Source: Bacteroidales bacterium (GTDB lineage Bacteria > Bacteroidota > Bacteroidia > Bacteroidales > UBA7960). Taken from it: a stretch of 5,000 bases of DNA. The first letter of the stretch is position 1. Every line of letters starts with the position of its first letter. The stretch covers positions 1 through 5,000 of the forward strand of contig SLPR01000010.1 in NCBI GenBank assembly GCA_007131895.1, read 5' to 3'. The position numbers were made by a program, and so were the translations under genes. The notes under the pieces were generated by a model. The model saw nothing but the letters and a program-made list of their open reading frames with translations, was not told where the DNA came from and searched no databases. Positions 1 through 5,000 of this stretch are shown piece by piece.

Positions 1-74
1 CAACTGTGAAATTTATATGGGGGAAGTCTGCTTTTTGATATAGCACTAACCTGTGTTCTTAACCTTTAGAGCGA

Positions 75-482
75 TTAAAAAGATGCTGTCACTCTAAATA
101 CACCAATAATAAAAGCAATCATCATGGCAGCCATAAAAACCCAGAAAATGGTTGATACTGCAAGAGCGGGCAGATTTTTTTCCGCAGGGTCAGGGATGTC
201 TTTGCGGGCCGCATTTTGGGTTCTGTAACGCCTGGGCGAAGAAGCTGCCAGAAACAAAGCAAATATCAATATTACTATTAGTATGGGCACCCACGCAAAA
301 TTATAAATCATAGGGCCCGCAGGCTCTATCCAAACAGCAGCTACCAGACCTGCCAGTATCAGTGTAAGAACAAAAGTCCAGTAACTTCCCCACGGACCTG
401 TGTATTTAAAAACATAATAAAAGAAACTACCTACCATGAGGGCCAGTAGAATGGTGACAAAAATCTGAAGAAATAAAATCAT
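75..482 (-). CDS. Small four-helix inner-membrane protein, function unknown
   Basis: The 135-residue product is strongly hydrophobic. Four membrane segments can be read at about residues 2-25, 35-52, 62-80 and 107-129. Between helices 3 and 4 lies a polar, basic loop (SPRRYRTQ, about 82-105). Helices 1 and 2 are joined by the short turn YTGPWGSYWT (27-36), and helix 2 ends in WIEPAGP (51-57). Four helices would put both termini on the same side; the basic loop suggests the cytoplasm. No catalytic motif or signal peptidase site is visible. It resembles unnamed membrane proteins I associate with Bacteroidota, but I cannot name a family. The ATG at 482 is chosen because the hydrophobic helix begins at once and a weak purine stretch (AGAAAG) lies just upstream. 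It is the last of four co-directional genes, 138 bases after the baeRF gene, so co-transcription is possible but not shown. That it is a gene is fairly sure; its function is unknown. Confidence 0.8.
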   Translation of the reverse strand: MILFLQIFVTILLALMVGSFFYYVFKYTGPWGSYWTFVLTLILAGLVAAVWIEPAGPMIYNFAWVPILIVILIFALFLAASSPRRYRTQNAARKDIPDPAEKNLPALAVSTIFWVFMAAMMIAFIIGVFRVTASF

Positions 483-620
483 GACTTTCTGTTTTAAGTT
501 TACAATAGATTTACCTCAACTTTAATCAAATACCAATTAGCAACAGTGGCCAAAGATTTGCCTGGAGAGAGGTTGACATGAAACAGTCACCTCCATTCAT
601 TGAATTGTTCCCGAAAAGCA
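483..620. other. Spacer between baeRF gene and membrane protein gene
   Basis: This 138-base spacer has no supported reading frame. It contains one weak imperfect hairpin near the baeRF stop, listed separately. I looked for the Bacteroidota -7 element TAnnTTTG on the minus strand and did not find a convincing copy, so the promoter of the membrane protein gene, if it has its own, is not visible to me. Confidence 0.5.
569..593 (-). terminator. Weak candidate hairpin downstream of the baeRF gene
   Basis: The arms GAGGT-T-GAC (569-577) and GTCACCTC (586-593) pair over 8 bases with one bulged T and an 8-base loop. The hairpin lies 27 bases beyond the baeRF stop codon in the direction of transcription. 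No T run follows it on the minus strand, so it is not a classical intrinsic terminator. It could be a transcript-end structure or chance. Confidence 0.2.
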
Positions 621-1775
621 TTAAAACCGGAATATTGCATTAAGCCGGGAGCTGGGTTCAGGCAATTGGTCTGGTTCCAGCAAATAGACTTTGCCGTTGT
701 TAAGCAAGGTGTGGTTGGCGGCAAAATTAAGCAGGCATGCTTTATAATCTGGTTGTATCTCTCGTGGCTTAATGGTGTTGTTGGCCTTGTCATAAACACC
801 CCACATTTCACCATCATTTTTTATAAACAAGGTATCAATTCTTTGGTTATAGGCTGCAGGAATAATTTTCTCTTCCTTAAACGAGGCTTTTCCATGGTAA
901 AGTGCCTGCTCGAAAGCAGCAATATCTTCTTTCCTCTCTTTATCAAAATATTCGCCGAGTAACTCTCGTGTTTTTTCGTGCAAAAAAACCGGGTCTTCAT
1001 GCTCAGGGTTACCGGATACAAACTCCCCGTAAAGATTTTTATATTCATTAACCCCTCTGTATAAAGGCACCAGGTAATCCACTGCAGCCAATACCAAAGG
1101 TCGTTTCCTGTTTTTGATATATTTCATCAATCCATTATTAATGGCTCTGAAATATTTCTGAATTTCTGTTTTTTCTTCCTCGTTTCCCTTTCCATACCCA
1201 TGGTAAATCCCCTGATTGGTCGAACTCTGGCCGGTTCTAACCTGTAGGTGTTTCTCCTTAAAATCATACCCTACCACATCCTGAAGATTTTCCGGTAACA
1301 AGTCGTCAAGCTCTACTTCATCTATCTGATGAGGAAAGCCTTCATAAAATCTAACTTCTGACAAACTCAGAGCAAGAAGATAATACTTACCATCATCATT
1401 CAAATAGGGTACTGTAGGTTTAAGATAATAATGATCAGAAATATATGTATACTCCTGGAAATGTACAGGAAGTGTATAGTATTCAAATTGATCTTTGTTT
1501 CGAAAAATAACCAAACCATCTGATTGCTCGTTCCAGAAACCTGTGTCATTTACCAATCCATTTATGGGTTCAAGCAAATGCTCAATCTCCCTGTTGCCCA
1601 GTTTCCAGGATTCAAGTTCACGGGCAACTTCCTGCAACTGATTCTTCAAATTGATCTGATCTATTTTTTGATTTACTTCCTGCCCTGCCCGATGGGTGGG
1701 AATAAAAATACTGATACAATTCGGCGCATTTACCAGGGCCAGTTCTTTGAATTTATTCTCCGAAAAATAGTTCAT
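621..1775 (-). CDS. baeRF family 3 protein (eRF1-like release factor paralogue)
   Basis: This 384-residue protein reads as a bacterial homologue of archaeo-eukaryotic peptide release factor 1 (the baeRF group, most like family 3), thought to act on stalled or stressed ribosomes. Visible landmarks are the N-terminal strand SIFIPTHRAG (22-31), FWNEQSDGLVIF (80-91), the start of the second domain YYLLALSLSEVRFYEG (131-146), the loop HGYGKG (192-197) followed by a charged helix, and a C-terminal third domain (about 280-384) with AAYNQRIDTLFI and the ending RLNAIFRF. The eRF1 GGQ tripeptide is absent; HGYGKG sits where eRF1 has HGRGGQ. The frame stays open to an ATG at 1895, but I chose the ATG at 1775 because homology-like sequence begins just after it (MNYFSENKF), and the 40 residues above it look like translated spacer (AT-rich, no domain features). 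No Shine-Dalgarno is evident, as is common in Bacteroidota. Family assignment is confident; biochemical role is inferred. Confidence 0.85.
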   Translation of the reverse strand: MNYFSENKFKELALVNAPNCISIFIPTHRAGQEVNQKIDQINLKNQLQEVARELESWKLGNREIEHLLEPINGLVNDTGFWNEQSDGLVIFRNKDQFEYYTLPVHFQEYTYISDHYYLKPTVPYLNDDGKYYLLALSLSEVRFYEGFPHQIDEVELDDLLPENLQDVVGYDFKEKHLQVRTGQSSTNQGIYHGYGKGNEEEKTEIQKYFRAINNGLMKYIKNRKRPLVLAAVDYLVPLYRGVNEYKNLYGEFVSGNPEHEDPVFLHEKTRELLGEYFDKERKEDIAAFEQALYHGKASFKEEKIIPAAYNQRIDTLFIKNDGEMWGVYDKANNTIKPREIQPDYKACLLNFAANHTLLNNGKVYLLEPDQLPEPSSRLNAIFRF

Positions 1776-2241
1776 AATTGCAAATATTTTTTTTGTTGAA
1801 CGAAACAGGTTTTTGTGGTAAGTCCTGTTTACAAATAGTTGAAAAGAATATGCCAAAACACCATGATACCCAAAGGCAAAGATTCTTAATAACATGAATT
1901 CAGCAGGTTCTGTTGGCCCGGTAACCTTAACAGGTAAATCCTTTGGGGAATATCCTCTCTTTTGCCAGGGCTAAACTGTGTAGTATTTTCCACACAAAAC
2001 AAAGGCGCAAGAAATATCAGTGATTGATTTTCCCCAGCGGAATTGCAGTTTCCTTTACCAAAGAGCACAGGTATTGCATTTTAAACCACTGGGGTTTGCT
2101 TTTATCCTTTGTCATTTAGAGTAGACTTAGTTTTAGCTATACCAGTTAACACAATAAGACTCTGGAGTTATTACCGGTTCTTCAATAATTCATTGAATCC
2201 AACTAAACACTCTCGCTGCAACGACTCAGGTATTCAAAATT
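1776..2241. other. 466-base spacer, no confident gene
   Basis: This is the long gap between the PRC-barrel gene and the baeRF gene, both on the minus strand. It includes the open but unconvincing 5' extension of the baeRF frame (1776-1895). A 60-codon minus-strand frame (1886-2068) has no domain-like character. The only coding-like stretch is a 32-codon minus-strand frame at 2017-2115, listed separately. Short inverted repeats occur (AAACC/GGTTT at 2083-2097; TGTGT/ACACA near 1977) but are too short to call. No TAnnTTTG promoter element was found upstream of 1775. The size of the gap suggests that the baeRF gene has its own promoter here. Confidence 0.45.
2017..2115 (-). CDS. Possible 32-residue small protein (uncertain)
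   Basis: An ATG at 2115 opens a 32-residue frame, starting MTKDKSKPQWFKM and ending IPLGKINH before a TGA. The composition is that of a small soluble basic peptide: lysine-rich start, a Trp-Phe pair and a mixed amphipathic middle. It has no membrane segment and I recognise no family. It sits on the same strand as its neighbours, 126 bases downstream of the PRC-barrel stop. There is no good Shine-Dalgarno, which carries little weight in this kind of genome. A frame this short can occur by chance, so this is only a candidate. Confidence 0.18.
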   Translation of the reverse strand: MTKDKSKPQWFKMQYLCSLVKETAIPLGKINH

Positions 2242-2988
2242 CTATTTCGGGAATGCCGGTTTATAGTATTCCAGCAGCGATTTTTCAAAAGCTTCGTCAA
2301 TGGGTTTTTCTGTGTCAAACTCCGGGGCGTTTTTAATAAAATCTGTATCGGCATCAAGGGAAACCTCTTTGGAAGTATAGCTTATTTCCTTCAGCCAGTC
2401 AATCAGCAGTATAACTTTTTTGCTCCAGGGTCTCCAGTTGCTGGTGTCCACAATAAGATATATCAGTTGCCAGTCGGAATCATCAGCAATAAGGTCTTCC
2501 ACGTGACCTAACACCCCATCCTTTGCATGAATGTGGTATCCTTTCAACTCTTTAAAACTTCTGAGGCTTGAGTCCATATCTTTTTCACTGATTTCTTGTG
2601 TGGGGACATTCAGAGGTCGCGCGGGGTAATACATTCCCGAATTCACAGGAGGCACATAGCCCGCATCCCAATAGGTAGCAAAACCATAATGTTTTAATAC
2701 TTCTTTTTCATATTCGCGGGAGATTGTGGGTATATCTTCCGGTACAGGACTGTTTTCAATCTTTTCATTTGTTAAATCAAGACGTAAGAGTTTACTATCC
2801 CACAAGGGAGCTTTTACAACCTCAATGGGAAGTAATATTCTTTTGTCTTTAAAGAAAGTTCCAAAGTCTGCTTCCAGGTACCTTATTTTCCATGTTTCTT
2901 CATCAAAAAGAAAATCTTTGAATTTTCCTTTTTCACCGTCTTTCGTCTCAATTTTAAATCCTTTAAAATTCTCTAAGCTAAGTTTCAT
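2242..2988 (-). CDS. Tandem PRC-barrel domain protein
   Basis: This 248-residue soluble protein is built of two PRC-barrel domains, at about residues 4-75 and 142-215. The copies align with each other: FKGFKIETKDGEKGKFKDFL / LKGYHIHAKDGVLGHVEDLI, then an acidic turn with Trp (DEETWKIRYL / DDSDWQLIYL), then a strand leading to IL-L-I (RILLPIEVV / KVILLIDWL). Each is followed by an acidic NSP-/NAP- segment and a Tyr-containing helix (KEVLKHYGF / KSLLEYYKP). The linker (about 100-135) is rich in Tyr, Pro and Gly. PRC barrels are beta-barrels found in the 16S maturation factor RimM and in photosynthetic reaction centre H subunits; free-standing double copies are common as stress or adaptor proteins with unknown ligands. 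There is no signal peptide or membrane helix, so it is probably cytoplasmic. The gene lies 155 bases after the stress protein gene. A 15-base palindrome (2998-3012) stands just ahead of the start. The fold is confident; the exact function is unknown. Confidence 0.9.
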   Translation of the reverse strand: MKLSLENFKGFKIETKDGEKGKFKDFLFDEETWKIRYLEADFGTFFKDKRILLPIEVVKAPLWDSKLLRLDLTNEKIENSPVPEDIPTISREYEKEVLKHYGFATYWDAGYVPPVNSGMYYPARPLNVPTQEISEKDMDSSLRSFKELKGYHIHAKDGVLGHVEDLIADDSDWQLIYLIVDTSNWRPWSKKVILLIDWLKEISYTSKEVSLDADTDFIKNAPEFDTEKPIDEAFEKSLLEYYKPAFPK

Positions 2989-3143
2989 ATTTGAGGTGTT
3001 TAAATGTTAAACCAAATACTTTTCGCAAATCCCTTACCCCGGGTAATCTTCAATATCGGGCTCATCAAAGTCCGTAATAACAATATACTGTACCCTCTTA
3101 ATCTGAGAGAATATCCCACACTTCACTGTTCCATAGTGTCCTT
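2989..3143. other. Spacer between Usp and PRC genes, with small palindromes
   Basis: The minus-strand spacer contains a short coding-like frame (3034-3126, listed separately) and two palindromes. One is GTTTAAATGTTAAAC at 2998-3012 (6-base arms, 3-base centre), 10 bases ahead of the PRC-barrel ATG. The other is TTACCCCGGGTAA at 3034-3046, which overlaps the stop codon of the short frame. The first could fold over the ribosome-binding region; both are short enough to be chance. No convincing promoter element was found. Confidence 0.35.
3034..3126 (-). CDS. Possible 30-residue small protein (uncertain)
   Basis: A GTG at 3126 opens a 30-codon frame whose product ends VITDFDEPDIEDYPG before TAA. 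The hydrophobic strand YIVI followed by a strongly acidic tail looks more protein-like than most spacer translations, and the same frame stays open upstream into the end of the stress protein gene. The best ribosome-binding context (AAAAGGA) precedes a different start, the ATG at 3135, which stops after three codons (MEQ, then TGA). One extra base after codon 2 or 3 would join that ATG to this frame and give about 33 residues. It could therefore be a tiny gene with a GTG start, a frame-shifted small gene, or chance. No homologue is recognised. Confidence 0.22.
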   Translation of the reverse strand: MKCGIFSQIKRVQYIVITDFDEPDIEDYPG

Positions 3144-4004
3144 TTAATACAACATAACAGGAATATCAAACTTTTCTGAAAACCTCTTGAGGTTATTATC
3201 GGCAAACAGATAAGGTGAAAAATGGGATTTCTCGTTTTTGGGAAAAATAACCATGTCGGGGCATTTATGCCTGCAAATATTTTCAAATGCAATGCCTGAT
3301 TCATCAATACGTACAACCTCCGAAGCATCAGAGTTTAATTTTTCATTGTAGGGCATAAGCGCTTGTTTCCACTCTTCAAGTTGCTGCTTTTGAAGGGGAT
3401 TGCGTTCCAGTTGAACCACGGCAGAGGTATAAACCTTTTCAAACAAGGGATTAATCCATTGAAAAAGTGTTTTTAGTTTTTGGTTTGCCGGGCTGGTTAA
3501 ATCTGTAACTAAACAGCATTTGGCGGGTTTTGCAAATTTTTTGCCTGGAGGAACAATCAATATCTTTGCATCTGTTTTACACAAAATAGTTAATAAATCT
3601 TCAAGACTATCTGCCATTGAATGTGAAGGGGTGGTTCCGGTAATGACCAAAATATTATTGTGTTTCCCGATTTTTTCTATAATAGCTGAATCAGGATCTG
3701 CAATCTCGACAGTTGGGTTTATCCTCAGAGGATAATTCAATCTTGACCCCTCCCTGCTCAGCAATTTGTCAATTCTCGCCCCGGTAATTTCTTTTTCCCT
3801 GAAAAGAATCTCCTCGTGAGATAACTTTTCTCCGGGAGTAATACTTTGTGAATCAGAGACAGGGCTGTAGGTGCCGTGAACAATCACAGGGTCGTAGTAA
3901 TGAAGAATATCAACCCTTGTTTCTGTATGTTTTCCAATATTTAACCCATAGGGAATAATGCTCTTTTCTGTTTCTGTAATGTCGCTTATAATTATAGTTC
4001 TCAT
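3144..4004 (-). CDS. Universal stress protein (two-domain, degenerate Usp fold)
   Basis: This 286-residue protein reads as two tandem Usp domains. Domain 1 starts with the typical strand and helix RTIIISDITETEKSIIPYGL (2-21), then RVDILHYYDP (30-39), and closes with NILVITGTTPSHSM (117-130) and AKILIVPPG (146-154). Domain 2 begins at AKCCLVTDLT (161-170) and ends with DMVIFPK (250-256) and FDIPVMLY (279-286). ATP-binding Usp proteins carry G-2x-G-9x-G(S/T) after the fourth strand; neither half shows it (GTTPSHSM in domain 1, PKNEKSHF in domain 2), so nucleotide binding is doubtful. Usp proteins are cytoplasmic and accumulate under starvation and other stresses. There is no signal peptide. The ATG at 4004 is chosen because the first Usp strand begins at residue 2. 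An 11-base inverted repeat lies 44-88 bases upstream. It is the first gene of the co-directional set. Family membership is fairly sure; its specific role is unknown. Confidence 0.8.
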   Translation of the reverse strand: MRTIIISDITETEKSIIPYGLNIGKHTETRVDILHYYDPVIVHGTYSPVSDSQSITPGEKLSHEEILFREKEITGARIDKLLSREGSRLNYPLRINPTVEIADPDSAIIEKIGKHNNILVITGTTPSHSMADSLEDLLTILCKTDAKILIVPPGKKFAKPAKCCLVTDLTSPANQKLKTLFQWINPLFEKVYTSAVVQLERNPLQKQQLEEWKQALMPYNEKLNSDASEVVRIDESGIAFENICRHKCPDMVIFPKNEKSHFSPYLFADNNLKRFSEKFDIPVMLY

Positions 4005-4365
4005 GTTATTTTAGCGTGATGCTTTTTTTAATACTTATTGATATCTCAAAACAGAATTAACGCTATTAAAAGCTTCTCATAAATTCTGTTTTCCTATGAT
4101 AAATGTAAGTCTACAATACCATGCCATGATACTGGCTTTTTATTTTCATCTACTTAAAGGCCACAAGAGCATCTTCGTACTTTACTATGTCACTCTCAAT
4201 ATAATATTCCCTTCATCAGCCACTTACAAGCCCAGCCTTATTAAGCCATAGATTTTCATACTATGATAATTCTTGTAAAATATATTTTTTTTGAAGAACC
4301 TCTTTTGCTCATGTTGAGGAATTTGTTCTACATTCTTACTTTTTCTTATTAGCAAACAGGGATAG
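4005..4365. other. 361-base AT-rich spacer, no supported gene
   Basis: All frames I read through here are cut by frequent stops. The longest coding-like piece is a minus-strand stretch ending ESDIVKYEDALVAFK before the TAG at 4150-4152, but it has no start codon and several stops just upstream. The left half holds an 11-base inverted repeat (4048-4092), listed separately, and presumably the promoter of the stress protein gene, though I see no clear TAnnTTTG element. The right end leads into a plus-strand TAG at 4363-4365, after which the HypD frame opens. Confidence 0.5.
4048..4092. repeat. Perfect 11-base inverted repeat upstream of Usp gene
   Basis: AAAACAGAATT (4048-4058) is matched exactly by its reverse complement AATTCTGTTTT (4082-4092), with a 23-base centre between them. 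The repeat ends 44 bases before the stress protein ATG. A perfect 11-base pair this close is not expected often in 5 kb, though the low G+C raises the chance. It could be an operator for a dimeric regulator or, because each arm ends in TTTT when read 5' to 3' as the right arm, a weak two-way transcript-end hairpin. The stem has only two G:C pairs. Confidence 0.4.
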
Positions 4366-5000
4366 ATTCATGCGAGACTTCCCGCTATAAAAGATTACAA
4401 AAATGAAACTATAAAAATTTGTCATGTATGCGGAACTCATGAATGGACAATTACGCATTACGGAATACGTAGTTTATTACCTGAAAACCTTGAAGTAATA
4501 GCTGGACCAGGCTGTCCAGTTTGTATATTACCTGCTTCAGAAGTTGATGCTGCGATAAATCTAGCAAAAAATGGTCTAGTTGTTACATGTTTTGGTGATG
4601 TTTTAAGAGTTCCTGGCTCATACAAATCATTATTAGATGCCAAAGCTCAGGGTGCTGATGTTAGAATTGTTTACAGCATAAGTGATGCCTCCAAAATGGC
4701 TTACAAAGAACCTGAAAAAGAATTTGTTTTTTTTGCTGTAGGTTTTGAAACAACTGCACCATCTACTGCTATTGAAATTAACAAAAGTAATTTAAAAAAT
4801 CTTAGTTTCCTCAATTCACATAGAACTGTTCCTCCTGCAATGGAATTATTAGCAAAAATGTCCGATTTAGAGTTAAATGGTTTTATTGCCCCAGGCCACG
4901 TTAGCACAATAATTGGTATGGAACCCTACAAAGTCTTTCCTGAAAAATATAATCTGCCTACAATTGTAGCTGGATTTGAACCTTTAGACATTTTATTTGC
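4366..5000 (+). CDS. hypD: HypD, NiFe-hydrogenase maturation factor; 5' end missing, runs off window
   Basis: HypD is the iron-sulfur scaffold that, with HypC and HypE, assembles the Fe(CN)2CO group of NiFe hydrogenases in the cytoplasm. The open frame gives 211 codons before the window edge. Key motifs are ICHVCGTHEWT (4417-4449), AGPGCPVC (4501-4524), GDVLRVPGS (from about 4594), VGFETTAP (4738-4761), HRTVPPA and PGHVSTIIG (4891-4917). The cysteines at 4429, 4513 and 4522 are spaced 28 and 3 residues apart, exactly as Cys41, Cys69 and Cys72 of E. coli HypD. The 5' side is abnormal: a TAG at 4363-4365 closes the frame and no ATG, GTG or TTG occurs in frame until 4696, which is after the essential cysteines. 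About 20 N-terminal residues are missing by comparison with E. coli. The coordinates given are the open frame, not a proven start. The CHVCGTHEWT wording is of archaeal type. The C-terminal FeS cysteines lie beyond the window. Identity is certain; intactness is doubtful. Confidence 0.88.
   Translation, partial: MHARLPAIKDYKNETIKICHVCGTHEWTITHYGIRSLLPENLEVIAGPGCPVCILPASEVDAAINLAKNGLVVTCFGDVLRVPGSYKSLLDAKAQGADVRIVYSISDASKMAYKEPEKEFVFFAVGFETTAPSTAIEINKSNLKNLSFLNSHRTVPPAMELLAKMSDLELNGFIAPGHVSTIIGMEPYKVFPEKYNLPTIVAGFEPLDILF

Noticed and set aside
600..962. 120-codon plus-strand frame
   Set aside because: It lies antisense to the baeRF gene and has no domain-like sequence; it is a shadow of the real gene.
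1776..1895. 40-residue N-terminal extension of the baeRF protein from the ATG at 1895
   Set aside because: The extension looks like translated AT-rich spacer and family-like sequence starts right after the internal ATG at 1775.
1886..2068. 60-codon minus-strand frame in the spacer
   Set aside because: It has no recognisable domain or good start context, and it overlaps a competing short frame; probably chance.
595..2198. ATTCATTGAAT occurring in two spacers (595-605 and 2188-2198)
   Set aside because: An 11-base match between two places in 5 kb is expected by chance, more so at low G+C.
2998..3012. Palindrome GTTTAAATGTTAAAC ahead of the PRC-barrel start as an operator
   Set aside because: Six-base arms with a 3-base centre are expected about once per 5 kb; position alone is not enough to call it.
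4013..4029. AGCG-TGA-TGCT followed by seven T on the plus strand as a terminator
   Set aside because: The stem is only four pairs including a G-T, and there is no plus-strand gene upstream for it to end.
4150..4380. Minus-strand frame with coding-like pieces (YENLWLNKAGLVSG, then ESDIVKYEDALVAFK) as a possible decayed gene
   Set aside because: About six stops fall within about 75 codons and no start or known family is visible. In AT-rich DNA such fragments arise by chance, so a pseudogene call is not supported.
4458..4907. Two minus-strand frames opposite hypD
   Set aside because: They are antisense shadows of the conserved HypD frame.

Overview
The first 4.0 kb looks like the chromosome of a Bacteroidota bacterium. 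I infer this from the gene families (a baeRF family 3 protein, a double PRC-barrel protein, a degenerate two-domain universal stress protein), from start codons that lack clear Shine-Dalgarno sequences, and from loosely packed, AT-rich spacers. All four genes here are on the minus strand. In transcription order they are: a universal stress protein homologue (4004-3144), a PRC-barrel protein (2988-2242), a release-factor-like protein of the baeRF group (1775-621) and a small four-helix membrane protein (482-75). The spacers are 155, 466 and 138 bases, so this is a co-directional cluster and not a tightly packed operon.

The four genes read together as a general stress module: a Usp-fold protein, a PRC-barrel adaptor (a fold associated with RNA processing and ribosome maturation), a paralogue of translation termination/rescue factors, and an inner-membrane protein. 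That joint role is an inference from family knowledge and gene order.

From about 4005 to 4365 there is no supported gene. The region holds an 11-base perfect inverted repeat upstream of the stress protein gene and otherwise AT-rich sequence broken by stops in every frame I checked.

From about 4366 to the right edge, the plus strand carries an open, unmistakable HypD (NiFe-hydrogenase Fe(CN)2CO maturation) coding frame. It is closed upstream by a TAG at 4363-4365 and has no ATG, GTG or TTG in frame before 4696, although its conserved cysteine motifs begin at 4420. About 20 expected N-terminal residues are therefore missing. Its motifs look archaeal (CHVCGTHEWT), and its G+C (about 35% by hand count) is a little below the roughly 40% sampled on the left. 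The likeliest explanations are a contig-joining artefact, or an insertion or transfer event that cut off the 5' end of hypD. This junction is the most noteworthy thing in the window. I found no CRISPR array, tRNA, rRNA or insertion sequence.
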